Source of the DNA: Halanaerobiaceae bacterium ANBcell28
GTDB taxonomy: Bacteria; Bacillota; Halanaerobiia; Halanaerobiales; DTU029
Assembly: GCA_037623315.1 (NCBI GenBank)
Contig: JBBJJH010000004.1
Coordinates: forward strand, 62,001 to 126,000
Direction of reading: 5' to 3'
DNA length: 64,000 nucleotides
Shown here: positions 37,321 to 45,902 of the stretch, in pieces
Layout: the number at the start of each line of letters is the position of its first letter
Position numbering within the stretch: position 1 is the first letter of the stretch
Notes under the pieces: generated by a model
Told to the model about the DNA's origin: nothing
The model's database searches: none
The model's input: only the letters and a program-made list of their open reading frames with translations
Translations under genes and position numbers: made by a program

Positions 37321-38451
37321 ATGATAAATCAAAAAAAAGATATCTTTAATTTAGAAGATGGTAAGAAATTGGAACTTAATATTAAATCAGAAGAAAAAAA
37401 ATATAATATATATATAGCTAATAATATTATTAATAATATAGCAGAATATATTAAGGAATATACAAGTTCAAAAAAAATATTTTTTATAACAGATAGAAAT
37501 GTTATGAATCTTTATGGAGATAAAGTAAGCACTCTTTTAATTCAGGCAGGATATCAATTAACTACATATATTGTTCCTGCAGGTGAGGAGTCAAAATCCT
37601 ATAAATATTTACAAGATGGACATGATTTATTAATTGAAAATGAATTTAGAAGAGATAATCTAGTTCTAGCACTAGGTGGGGGAGTAGTTGGTGATCTAGC
37701 TGGCTTTATTGCTGCTACATATATGAGGGGTATCCCCTTTGTACAAGTGCCAACTACTTTATTGGCTCAAGTTGATAGTAGTGTAGGAGGAAAAACTGCT
37801 ATAAATCATGATGCTGGCAAAAATTTGATAGGTGCTTTTTATCAACCAAAATTTGTTTTGATTGATCCTAACTTTTTAAAAACATTAGATCTTCGAGAGT
37901 TAAAAACAGGCTTAGCTGAAGTAGTTAAACATGCCTTTATAGCTGATATGGAGTTGTTAGAATTTCTGGAAGAACATGAAGAAGATATTTATAATTATGA
38001 TATAGATAGTTTAATTTATATTATATATAAATCATGTTTAATAAAATCAAATATTGTTAATGAAGATGAGAAAGAACAAGGAAAAAGGGCTTTACTGAAT
38101 TTTGGTCATACTGTTGCTCACGCCTTAGAGGCAGTAACTGAATACAAAAAGTATAATCATGGAGAAGCAGTTGCTGTTGGCATGGCTGCTGCAGCTGATC
38201 TTTCTTATAAAAGCAATAAGATTACAGAAAAAGAGTATCAAAGAATAATTAATCTACTAAAAAAGTATAAGTTACCAATAAAATTTCAATACCAAGAAAA
38301 TAAAGAGATAGTTTTTGAAAAATTATTTTATGATAAAAAAGTTAAGAAAAACAAATTAAGGTGGATATTATTGAATGGCCTAGCTAAAGCTTATATAGAT
38401 GAGAATCTGTCTCATGAATTAGTAAAAGAGGTATTGGAGGGTATAGAATGA
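37321..38451 (+). CDS. aroB: 3-dehydroquinate synthase
   Basis: 376 residues with GGAGGAG upstream. NAD-binding GGGVVGDLAGFIAATYMRG, the metal-site region VQVPTTLLAQVDSSVGGKTA, GLAEVVKHAF and NFGHTVAHALE are conserved. Compared with many AroB it has about 20 extra N-terminal residues. It overlaps aroQ by 4 bp. Confidence 0.93.
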   Translation: MINQKKDIFNLEDGKKLELNIKSEEKKYNIYIANNIINNIAEYIKEYTSSKKIFFITDRNVMNLYGDKVSTLLIQAGYQLTTYIVPAGEESKSYKYLQDGHDLLIENEFRRDNLVLALGGGVVGDLAGFIAATYMRGIPFVQVPTTLLAQVDSSVGGKTAINHDAGKNLIGAFYQPKFVLIDPNFLKTLDLRELKTGLAEVVKHAFIADMELLEFLEEHEEDIYNYDIDSLIYIIYKSCLIKSNIVNEDEKEQGKRALLNFGHTVAHALEAVTEYKKYNHGEAVAVGMAAAADLSYKSNKITEKEYQRIINLLKKYKLPIKFQYQENKEIVFEKLFYDKKVKKNKLRWILLNGLAKAYIDENLSHELVKEVLEGIE

Positions 38452-38891
38452 TAAAATTGGCAGTTATACATGGACCAAATTTGAATATGTTAGGTACTAG
38501 AGAACCGGAAGTATATGGTATGATGAACTTAGAGCAAGTTAATAAGAGATTAAAAGATAAAGCCAGGAAATTAAATATAGAAGTAGATATCGTACAAAGT
38601 AATCATGAGGGTGAAATTATAGACTTTATACAAAAAGGGAGAAATACATATAAGGGAATAGTAATTAATCCTGCTGCATTAACCCATTATAGTATAGCTT
38701 TGCGGGATGTTTTAGCAGCTGTTAAATTACCAACAATAGAAGTGCATATTTCAAATATATATCAGAGAGAAGAATTCAGGCATCATTCTGTAATTGCTCC
38801 AATAGCAGTAGGTCAAATTTCTGGTCTGGGTACAGAAGGATACATATATGCTTTAGAAGCACTATTAAATATAATTCAGAGAGGAAGTTAA
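38448..38891 (+). CDS. aroQ: 3-dehydroquinate dehydratase, type II
   Basis: 147 residues. GPNLNMLGTREPEVYG with the lid Arg and catalytic Tyr, QSNHEGEIIDFI, NPAALTHYSIALRDVL and EVHISNIYQREEFRHHS are the class II hallmarks. It dehydrates 3-dehydroquinate. Coupled to aroB by a 4-bp overlap. Confidence 0.94.
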   Translation: MIKLAVIHGPNLNMLGTREPEVYGMMNLEQVNKRLKDKARKLNIEVDIVQSNHEGEIIDFIQKGRNTYKGIVINPAALTHYSIALRDVLAAVKLPTIEVHISNIYQREEFRHHSVIAPIAVGQISGLGTEGYIYALEALLNIIQRGS

Positions 38892-38894
38892 TAT

Positions 38895-39959
38895 ATGAAG
38901 CTGCGTCTAGAAAAAGCACAAGAATTGTTGAAAAAAAAAGATATTGAAGCTTTATTAATTGATTCAAATGTCAATTGTTTTTATTTATCAACTTTTACTG
39001 GTACTTCTGCTAGGATCTTATTAACACATAAAGAAAATTATTTCTTTACTGATTTTAGATATCTTGAACAGGCTAAAAATGAAATAGAAGGTTTTGAGAT
39101 CATTGAAATCAATAGAAATTTTGAAGAAAATTTAAATAAATTAATTAATGATTTAAAGATAAATAGAATAGGCTTTGAGTCAAAAGCAGTTAAATATAAA
39201 CAATATCAAAAATATGATAAAGTATTGGAAGCAGAGTTAATAGCAGTTGATTCTTTTATAGAAGAATTAAGGATAATTAAAGATAAAGAAGAAATCGAAA
39301 AAATAAAAAAAGCAGTCCTTATAACCGATCAAGCTTTTGAACATATCTGTCAGTTTATAAAACCTGGTCTTAGTGAAAAAGAAGTCTCATTAGAATTAGA
39401 ATTTTTCATGAAAAAGAATGGGATAAGTGAAAAAGCTTTTGATTTTATAGTTGCTTCTGGTAAACGCTCATCTCTACCTCATGGTGTAGCAAGTGATAAG
39501 ATAATTGAGAAAGGTGATTTTATTACCATGGATTTTGGGGGTTTTTATCAGGGTTATTGTTCTGATATGACTCGTACAATAGTTTTAGGAAAAGCTGATG
39601 ATAAACAGAAGGAAATATATAATATTGTCTTAAAAGCACAGTTGAAAGTAATTGAAAACATTAAAGCTAATATGTCCTGTAAAGATGCTGATGCAATAGC
39701 TAGAGATATTATAAATAAAGCTGGCTATAAAGAGAATTTTGGACATGGTTTAGGTCATGGAATTGGCTTAGAAGTACATGAAGATCCTCGCTTGTCTTTT
39801 GCAAGTGATCATAACCTGAAAGCTGGAATGGTGGTGAGTAATGAACCAGGTATTTATATCCCAGATTGGGGCGGTGTACGCATTGAAGATGATTTGCTTA
39901 TCACTGATGAAGCTTGTGAGGTTTTAAATAGATCAACAAAGGAATTGATTGAATTATAG
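38895..39959 (+). CDS. Xaa-Pro aminopeptidase family metallopeptidase
   Basis: 354 residues, 3 bp after aroQ. Creatinase N domain (about 1-125), then a pita-bread domain with metal ligands in MDFGGFYQGYCSDMTRT (two Asp), GHGLGHGIGLEVHE (His), NEPGIYIP (Glu) and GVRIEDDLLI (Glu). Comparable to B. subtilis YqhT, which also lies directly before efp. Cleaves or processes prolyl peptides; the exact substrate is unknown. Confidence 0.9.
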   Translation: MKLRLEKAQELLKKKDIEALLIDSNVNCFYLSTFTGTSARILLTHKENYFFTDFRYLEQAKNEIEGFEIIEINRNFEENLNKLINDLKINRIGFESKAVKYKQYQKYDKVLEAELIAVDSFIEELRIIKDKEEIEKIKKAVLITDQAFEHICQFIKPGLSEKEVSLELEFFMKKNGISEKAFDFIVASGKRSSLPHGVASDKIIEKGDFITMDFGGFYQGYCSDMTRTIVLGKADDKQKEIYNIVLKAQLKVIENIKANMSCKDADAIARDIINKAGYKENFGHGLGHGIGLEVHEDPRLSFASDHNLKAGMVVSNEPGIYIPDWGGVRIEDDLLITDEACEVLNRSTKELIEL

Positions 39960-40054
39960 AGAAGCGGAGAATTTTAATAAAATAATCTCAAGAAAATTTT
40001 AAAAATATTCTATTAAAATATCTGATAATCTAGGATAGGATTTACTAGCTTTTC

Positions 40055-40083
40055 TTGTTATTTTTTTATCTATTTGCTATAAT
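40055..40083 (+). promoter_or_regulatory. Promoter of efp
   Basis: TTGTTA (40055-40060), 17-bp spacer, TATAAT (40078-40083), which predicts a start near 40090 and a leader of about 140 nt. The leader can fold on itself: AGTATCA at 40092-40098 pairs with TGATACT at 40170-40176. Confidence 0.7.
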
Positions 40084-40228
40084 TATATAAGAGTATCAAA
40101 AAAGTGGGGATTTTAGTGGCAGTTAGCTCTCAGAAGAAACTATCTTTTTAGAGATATTTTTGCCTTTGCTGATACTTTCTATATTTCATTATTGTTTTAT
40201 AAAAAATTTTAAGAAGGAGTTGATTAAT

Positions 40229-40786
40229 TTGATTTCAACTAGTGATTTTCATAAAGGATTAACTATTGTAATTGACGCTAAAGTTTATCAAATAATTGAT
40301 TTTCAACATTCAAAAATGGGTAGAGGTGGAGCATTAGTGAAAACCAAACTACGTGATGTTGAAAATGGTGGTATTATGGAAAAAACTTTTAGAGGTAATG
40401 AAAAAGTTGAACGAGCACATGTTGATCAAAGACAAAAGCAATATCTATATAGAGATGCTGATGATTATATTTTTATGGATACAGATACATATGAACAAAT
40501 ATCCTTATCAGATGAGCAGTTAGGTGATAAGGTAGATTTTCTAAAAGAAAATATGATATTAGAAGTTTCAATGTATGAAGGTAGGGCTATAGATATTGAG
40601 TTACCTATTTTTATTGAAGTAGCTGTAGCTCAAACACAGCCTGGTATTCGTGGTAATACTGTTTCTGGTGGTTCAAAACCTGCTACTATAGAAACTGGAG
40701 CAGTAGTACAAGTTCCTTTATTCATAAACGAGGGCGATTTAATTAAAGTAGATACAAGATCAGGGGAATATATTGAAAGAGTTTAA
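40229..40786 (+). CDS. efp: Elongation factor P
   Basis: 185 residues from TTG 40229, with AAGGAG at 40214-40219; an in-frame start at 40160 would add 23 non-family residues. KOW-like domain I, two OB domains, and the EF-P ending [20 protein letters not shown]. The tip of the first loop is [10 protein letters not shown], with Arg32 where Bacillus has Lys32. EF-P relieves ribosome stalling at polyproline. It lies between the Xaa-Pro peptidase and spoIIIA, as in B. subtilis. Confidence 0.93.
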   Translation: MISTSDFHKGLTIVIDAKVYQIIDFQHSKMGRGGALVKTKLRDVENGGIMEKTFRGNEKVERAHVDQRQKQYLYRDADDYIFMDTDTYEQISLSDEQLGDKVDFLKENMILEVSMYEGRAIDIELPIFIEVAVAQTQPGIRGNTVSGGSKPATIETGAVVQVPLFINEGDLIKVDTRSGEYIERV

Positions 40787-40932
40787 TATAAATTATTGAA
40801 GAAATTTTATATTATAATTATTTAAGACATAAATTTTATATAGAAAGACATTGTAAGATAGCTTTCGGATAAAGTTAAAATAGAAGGTAGGTGAAATCTG
40901 CCTGGTTTTTTAATCTTAGACCTGGCTATTAT

Positions 40933-42084
40933 ATGAAATATCTTATTATTGGTGCTGGTATTGCTGGAGTTTCAGCTGCTAAGGAAATTTTAAAAGAGAA
41001 AGAAAAAGACGATAAGATAATAATTATTACTGATGAAGAATATCCTTTTTATTATCGTCCTAGATTAATAGAATGCTTATCTGGAAAAACTACTGTAAAA
41101 GATTTAGTCATTCATGATAAAAAATGGTTTGAAGACAATAATATTCAATTAAATCTTAATGAATCTGTAAAAAGTATTCAAGCTGAGAAGAAAGAAATTA
41201 TTAGTGATAAAAATACTTATACTTATGATAAATTATTGATAGCTAATGGTGCTAAATCTTTTCTGCCTCCTATTAAAGGTATTAGGAAAGATAATGTCTT
41301 TTCATTAAGAGACGCTAAGGATGCTGAGAGAATATATAATTATGCTATAAATGCAAATACTGCTGTTGTACTCGGAGGTGGGCTTTTAGGTCTAGAATCT
41401 GCTTATAATCTTAGTAAATTAGGTCTGAATGTTTCAGTAGTGGAAGTAATGGAACGCTTATTGCCCCGGCAGTTAGACAAAGATGCAGCCCAAGTTTTGA
41501 AATCACTATTAGAAGAAAAAGGCTTAAAACTTTATTTAGATGATAAAGTAGAGGAGTTTATTGGAAGAGATAAAGTAAGAAAGCTTAAATTAAGTTCAAA
41601 TAAAATTATAAATACTGATTTAGTATTAGTTTCTGCAGGTAGTCATCCTAAGATTGATTTAGCTGCTTCTTTAGATAGTCTTGTAATAAATAGAGGTCTT
41701 AAAGTTAATAAATACCTTGAAAGCAATATCCCTGATATTTATGCAGCCGGAGATATAGTAGAAATTCAGGATACTGTCTTTGGACTTTGGACAACAGCGC
41801 AGGAAATGGGTAAGATTGCTGGATTAAATATATTAGGAAATAAGATGGAGTTTAAAATACCTGTCAATACTTATAAACTAAAAATCCTGGGTATTGATCT
41901 TATCTCAATTGGAGAAATTGACTTAGATAAGAAATTGAAATCAAAAGTAGAATTAGAAAAGAATCATTATAGAAAACTTATATATAATGAAAATGATCAA
42001 TTAATTGGAGCTATTATTCTTGGGAAATTTCCTGATAATAATAAGCTTATAGCAGATATTAAGGCACGAGAAAAAGAGAGCTGA
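40933..42084 (+). CDS. FAD-dependent NAD(P)H oxidoreductase, rubredoxin-reductase-like
   Basis: 383 residues from ATG 40933, where the FAD fold begins (MKYLIIGAGIAGVSAA). That ATG has no clear ribosome-binding site; a GTG at 40891, just after GAAGGTAG, would add 14 residues, so the true start is uncertain. Second dinucleotide fold VVLGGGLLGLESAY (about 150-165) and the FAD-contact YAAGDIVE. It resembles clostridial NADH:rubredoxin reductases that support oxygen or peroxide reduction. No rubredoxin gene is adjacent. Confidence 0.8.
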   Translation: MKYLIIGAGIAGVSAAKEILKEKEKDDKIIIITDEEYPFYYRPRLIECLSGKTTVKDLVIHDKKWFEDNNIQLNLNESVKSIQAEKKEIISDKNTYTYDKLLIANGAKSFLPPIKGIRKDNVFSLRDAKDAERIYNYAINANTAVVLGGGLLGLESAYNLSKLGLNVSVVEVMERLLPRQLDKDAAQVLKSLLEEKGLKLYLDDKVEEFIGRDKVRKLKLSSNKIINTDLVLVSAGSHPKIDLAASLDSLVINRGLKVNKYLESNIPDIYAAGDIVEIQDTVFGLWTTAQEMGKIAGLNILGNKMEFKIPVNTYKLKILGIDLISIGEIDLDKKLKSKVELEKNHYRKLIYNENDQLIGAIILGKFPDNNKLIADIKAREKES

Positions 42085-42102
42085 TGCTTTCTTTTTTTTT
42101 GC

Positions 42103-42131
42103 TTGATACACAAACAAACGTATGATATAAT
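42103..42131 (+). promoter_or_regulatory. Promoter without downstream gene, flanked by inverted repeat
   Basis: TTGATA (42103-42108) and TATAAT (42126-42131) with 17-bp spacing. ACAAACAAA (42110-42118) and TTTGTTTGT (42146-42154) form a 9-bp inverted repeat around the -10 box and start point, like a repressor operator. The plus strand shows no gene before 42598. Confidence 0.65.
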
Positions 42132-42137
42132 TTTTAA

Positions 42138-42268
42138 ACAAAACATTTGTTTGTTCAAGCTTGGTAAAACTATATTTTTAGCTTTGATGTTTGAGTAATT
42201 ATTTAATAGATTTGCAAAATGAGAGATATTAAAAATAGAATCCATCCAAATATGAAATTTGGATGGAA
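42138..42268 (+). ncRNA. Candidate small RNA, 3' end opposite a small gene
   Basis: A transcript from the promoter at 42103-42131 would run about 130 nt to the hairpin at 42239-42268. No ORF with a ribosome-binding site is present. The T-run needed for termination is lacking on this strand, so read-through antisense to the 57-residue gene is possible. Confidence 0.35.
42239..42268 (-). terminator. Hairpin terminating the small membrane-protein gene
   Basis: TCCATCCAAA (42241-42250) pairs with TTTGGATGGA (42258-42267). On the minus strand it is followed by TTCTATTTTT, so it best serves the gene at 42279-42452. Confidence 0.65.
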
Positions 42269-42278
42269 TTCAGGGGAT

Positions 42279-42452
42279 TTATTTTCTAACTGAGGGCCTT
42301 AGAGTATCTAGTAGTCCAAGGATAACATGAGCGAGTCCAAAGCCTAAAATACCTGCACCCCATAACGATGGTAGTAAACTCCAACCTAATGCTGTTACTG
42401 CTAGACCGACACCGGCAACGATATAACTAGTTGTTTTGGCATTGCTATCCAT
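42279..42452 (-). CDS. 57-residue double-helix membrane protein
   Basis: ATG at 42452 with GGAGGTG about 9 nt upstream; the stop is at 42279. It begins MDSNAKTTSYIVAGVG, has a first hydrophobic segment (IVAGVGLAVTALGWSLLP), then WGAGILGFGLAHVILGLLD as a second segment, and ends RPSVRK. Small proteins of this kind occur in Clostridia and are sometimes mislabelled asparagine synthase; nothing supports an enzyme here. Function is unknown. It is the only minus-strand gene between 18208 and 52149. Confidence 0.78.
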   Translation of the reverse strand: MDSNAKTTSYIVAGVGLAVTALGWSLLPSLWGAGILGFGLAHVILGLLDTLRPSVRK

Positions 42453-42597
42453 AGAAAATACACCTCCATCTTTAGAATTTCAGAAATTGAAAAAAAATAT
42501 ACATAGAATTATGCATATTTTGAAATATAAATAATATTAATTATATATAGAGAAAAATCTTTATTTTATAATTAAGGACAAACCAGGGAGGATTAAA

Positions 42598-43533
42598 ATG
42601 TCTGCATCAGTACTTGATTTTTTGCCTATAAATATTAGTAATTTTATAGAAGAAGATAAAAGAATCGAAATTGACGACATAATAGAAATAAGGCTTAGAA
42701 TAAATCAAAAATTACAGATACTTACAAGAGAAAATGAGATAGTTCCTAAAGATAATAGTGGAAAAAATTATATAGTAGAAAAAAAAGATTTAGAAAGATC
42801 ATTTTTAATATTATCCAAGAATTCATATTATGCCTTAGAACGACAAATAGCAGAGGGCTTTATTACAATTCCAGGTGGTCACAGAGTTGGTTTTACTGGA
42901 CAGGCTGTACTAGAAAAAGGCAAAATTAAATCTTTAAAAAATATAAATTTTATAAATTATCGTATTAGTCATGAAATAATTGGTTTAGCAAATGATTTGT
43001 TTTTGAAAATTTACAATCAAAAAGAAAATAGAGTTTATAATACTATGTTGATAGGGCCACCCCTTTGTGGCAAAACTTCTTTATTAAGAGATCTGATTCG
43101 TATAATAAGTGATGGTGATGCTTGCATAAAGTTTAAAGGTAAAAAAATTGGCTTAGTTGATGAAAGATCTGAAATTGCAGGGGCATATAATGCAATCCCA
43201 CAGAATAATATAGGAAGTAGGACAGACTTATTAGATAATTGTCCAAAAGCAGCAGGAATGATGCTTTTAATTAGGTCTATGTCGCCAGAAGTAATAGCAG
43301 TAGATGAAATAGGGAGCAAAGAAGATGTGCTTGCTGTTCAAGAGGCTATCAGTGCTGGTGTAAGTCTTTTAACTACCGTTCATGGCCAAGATTTAGATTG
43401 TATTATGATAAGACCTTTTGTAAAAGAATTGTTTAATATAAAAGTGTTTGAAAGATATATTATATTAAGCAATAGAAATGGTATTGGTACTATTGAAAAG
43501 ATTCTAGATAGGAATGCACAGGAGGTAGTTTAA
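42598..43533 (+). CDS. spoIIIAA: Stage III sporulation ATPase SpoIIIAA
   Basis: 311 residues; CAGGGAGG lies upstream. Secretion-ATPase-like: ISIPGGHRVGFTGQA-type motif (TIPGGHRVGFTGQA), P-loop GPPLCGKTSLLRD, and DEIGSKEDVLAVQEA. The P-loop differs from the usual GPPGCGKTT. It is the cytoplasmic motor of the SpoIIIA-SpoIIQ feeding-tube complex in the mother cell. First gene of the complete operon AA to AH. A weak sigma-E-like CATATTTT box lies at 42514-42521. Confidence 0.93.
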   Translation: MSASVLDFLPINISNFIEEDKRIEIDDIIEIRLRINQKLQILTRENEIVPKDNSGKNYIVEKKDLERSFLILSKNSYYALERQIAEGFITIPGGHRVGFTGQAVLEKGKIKSLKNINFINYRISHEIIGLANDLFLKIYNQKENRVYNTMLIGPPLCGKTSLLRDLIRIISDGDACIKFKGKKIGLVDERSEIAGAYNAIPQNNIGSRTDLLDNCPKAAGMMLLIRSMSPEVIAVDEIGSKEDVLAVQEAISAGVSLLTTVHGQDLDCIMIRPFVKELFNIKVFERYIILSNRNGIGTIEKILDRNAQEVV

Positions 43534-43534
43534 T

Positions 43535-44056
43535 GTGTTTATAAAACTTTTTGGAGCCTTACTTATACTTATTTCAGGAAGTTCAATTGCGTGGATAATG
43601 AGTAATATTTATCTAAATCGAGTTAAGGAATTAAAAGACATGCAATTGGCTTTGAATATTTTGAATACAGAGATAAGTTATGGTCAAAGCATATTACCAG
43701 AAGCCTTAAGACAAACAGCAAATGTAATCAATGAGCCTTTATCAGAGTTATTCGCTTCTTCAGCAGAAGAATTAAAAAATTCAAAGAAAGAAAGTTTTGA
43801 TGAGATTTGGCAAAGAAGACTTAAGAGATTTAAATATAAGTGTGATTTGTTAGATGAGGATCTAGATATAATGAAGGTCTGGGGGCAGCAGATTGGGTGT
43901 TCTGATCTAAATAATCAAATAAATGTTATTCAATTAACAATTAAGCGCTTAGAGCAACAGGAAGAGATAGCAAATGAAATAGCTGAAAAAAAAGTTAAAA
44001 TAGCACGATATACTGGCGTGCTTATAAGTTTAATGGTGATTATCTTATTTTATTAA
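43535..44056 (+). CDS. spoIIIAB: Stage III sporulation protein SpoIIIAB
   Basis: 173 residues from GTG 43535, preceded by GGAGGT and 1 bp after spoIIIAA. N-terminal and C-terminal membrane segments flank a helical domain like GspF (LKDMQLALNILNTEISYGQ). The C-terminal end is GVLISLMVIILFY. It is the platform protein of the SpoIIIA machine. Confidence 0.92.
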   Translation: MFIKLFGALLILISGSSIAWIMSNIYLNRVKELKDMQLALNILNTEISYGQSILPEALRQTANVINEPLSELFASSAEELKNSKKESFDEIWQRRLKRFKYKCDLLDEDLDIMKVWGQQIGCSDLNNQINVIQLTIKRLEQQEEIANEIAEKKVKIARYTGVLISLMVIILFY

Positions 44057-44073
44057 AAGTGAGGTGTGTCTAA

Positions 44074-44268
44074 ATGGACATAAATTTAATATTTAAAATA
44101 GCAGGTGTAGGTATCTTTATATCAGTTATTAATGTGGTTTTAAAGCAGGCTGATAAAGAGGAACAAGCACAGATGCTAACATTAGTAGGGGTAGTTATTG
44201 TTTTAATGATAGTTATTCAATTAATTGGAGATCTTTTTGATAATGTACGTACAGTCTTTAGGTTTTAG
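44074..44268 (+). CDS. spoIIIAC: Stage III sporulation protein SpoIIIAC
   Basis: 64 residues with two membrane helices (about 6-24 and 34-56); contains KQADKEEQAQMLTLVGVV, a family signature. Located between AB and AD with an 8-bp gap to AD. Confidence 0.93.
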   Translation: MDINLIFKIAGVGIFISVINVVLKQADKEEQAQMLTLVGVVIVLMIVIQLIGDLFDNVRTVFRF

Positions 44269-44276
44269 GTGATGAA

Positions 44277-44666
44277 ATGGCCATACTTCAAATAGTAGGA
44301 ATTGCTCTTATGTCGGCTATATTAATTATTGTTATTAAACAAGAAAAACCAGAAATAGCTTTTATTTTAAGTATTGTTACATGTTTGATGATATTGATTA
44401 TGATTATAGATCAAGTGGCTGTAGTATTTGATTTGTTGAACCAATTAGCACGTAGAGCACAGATAGACATGATATATTTTAATACAATAATTCGAATTAT
44501 TGGTATTGCTTATATAGGAGAATTTGGCGCGGAAATTACAAGAGATTGTGGAGAGACAGCTCTGGCTTCGAAAATCGAAATGGCTGCCAAAATTATTATA
44601 ATGATTATTTCTATTCCAATTATGTTAACACTTATTGATACAATACTTCGTCTGATTCCAGCATAA
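44277..44666 (+). CDS. spoIIIAD: Stage III sporulation protein SpoIIIAD
   Basis: 129 residues with four membrane helices. GIALMSAILIIVIKQEKPE at the N terminus, and GEFGAEITRDCGETALASK, a conserved AD stretch, near residue 85. Member of the SpoIIIA membrane complex. Confidence 0.93.
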   Translation: MAILQIVGIALMSAILIIVIKQEKPEIAFILSIVTCLMILIMIIDQVAVVFDLLNQLARRAQIDMIYFNTIIRIIGIAYIGEFGAEITRDCGETALASKIEMAAKIIIMIISIPIMLTLIDTILRLIPA

Positions 44667-44690
44667 ATATAAGTAGAAGAGGTTTTTAAA

Positions 44691-45893
44691 ATGAAAAAAT
44701 ATTTGCTTAAAAAAATCTGTGTTTTATTAATAGCTTCTTTTTTCCTTTACTTTTCAAGCCCAGTATTGTATGCCACTGAATATATAGAAGAGGAAAATCT
44801 AATCCTCAAACAACTTGATGACTTGAATCTATCTGATTTACAAAAAGAAGTTAATAGAATTAATAGAGAAATTGATGGACAATTTCCTGCTATAAATTTA
44901 AGAGAACTATTATTAGGTTTTTTTAGAGGTGAGATAAGGGAAAACTTTGATTTTTCCTGGCAGCAAGTTATGAGAATGATATTAAATAACTTAGGTAGAG
45001 AAGTGGCTGTTAATTTAAATTTATTAGGTCAGATTATTATATTAGCAGTAATGAGTGCAGTTTTGAGTATTTTTCATCAATCTTTTTCTAGCAAAACCAT
45101 TAGTAATACAGCAAATACATTGATTTTTTTGATTATATCTGTACTTGTATTACAGGCTTTTCAAGTTGCAATAAGCATAGGTGTTGAAACAGTTGATAGA
45201 ATGGTCACATTTATGCAGGCTTTATTACCTATTTTACTCACATTATTAATTAGTATGGGAGCAGTAAGCTCTGCAGCTATATTTCATCCTCTAACTTATT
45301 TGATTATTACTGCTTTAAGTACTCTTATTAATTATGTAGTTTTTCCCATGATATTCTTATCTGCAGTTATGAGTATAGTTACTAGAATAAACGAAAATAT
45401 ATCACTATCAAGATTAGCGAAATTGTTTAAAGAAATTAGTATGGCTACTTTAGGATTAATGTTAATGCTTTTTATTGGTGGACTTCTACTTCAGGGTGGT
45501 GCTGCTGCCATAACTGATAGTCTTACATTAAGGACAGCTAAATACTTAACAGGTACATTTGTACCAGTTATTGGAGGTATTTTTTCAGATGCAGTAGATT
45601 TAATAGTTACTTGTTCGTTAATTATAAAAAATGCTTTAAATTTTTTCTCTATGTTTGTTATTGTATCTATTATTTCTATTCCAATTGTCAAGTTGATAGC
45701 ATTAATATTTATATACAAATTAGCCAGTGCTATTGTCCAACCTATTGCAGATAGTAGACTAGTTGATATTTTAAATGATACAGCTAATAGTTTAATTATG
45801 GTATTTTTAGTTCTTACAGCTGTTACAATTATGTTTTTTATTGTCTTAACAGTTCTTGTTGGTACAGCAAATCTAACAGTTATGATGAGGTAG
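44691..45893 (+). CDS. spoIIIAE: Stage III sporulation protein SpoIIIAE
   Basis: 400 residues. Signal peptide (1-29), then a soluble segment and about seven membrane helices from residue 110, with MGAVSSAAIFHPLTYLIITA. Length and hydropathy fit SpoIIIAE, the largest integral component of the complex. The complementary strand carries a shadow frame of 187 codons. Confidence 0.92.
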   Translation: MKKYLLKKICVLLIASFFLYFSSPVLYATEYIEEENLILKQLDDLNLSDLQKEVNRINREIDGQFPAINLRELLLGFFRGEIRENFDFSWQQVMRMILNNLGREVAVNLNLLGQIIILAVMSAVLSIFHQSFSSKTISNTANTLIFLIISVLVLQAFQVAISIGVETVDRMVTFMQALLPILLTLLISMGAVSSAAIFHPLTYLIITALSTLINYVVFPMIFLSAVMSIVTRINENISLSRLAKLFKEISMATLGLMLMLFIGGLLLQGGAAAITDSLTLRTAKYLTGTFVPVIGGIFSDAVDLIVTCSLIIKNALNFFSMFVIVSIISIPIVKLIALIFIYKLASAIVQPIADSRLVDILNDTANSLIMVFLVLTAVTIMFFIVLTVLVGTANLTVMMR

Positions 45894-45902
45894 GTGATTA
45901 TA

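Noticed and set aside
42279-42452. Asparagine synthase label for the 57-residue protein
   Set aside because: The protein is two membrane helices; it cannot hold a synthetase domain. The label is a known misannotation of similar small proteins.
42497-42521. Sigma-E promoter in front of spoIIIAA
   Set aside because: A CATATTTT box is present, but the ATA at 42497 is only 14 bp away and the match is weak; not listed as a feature.
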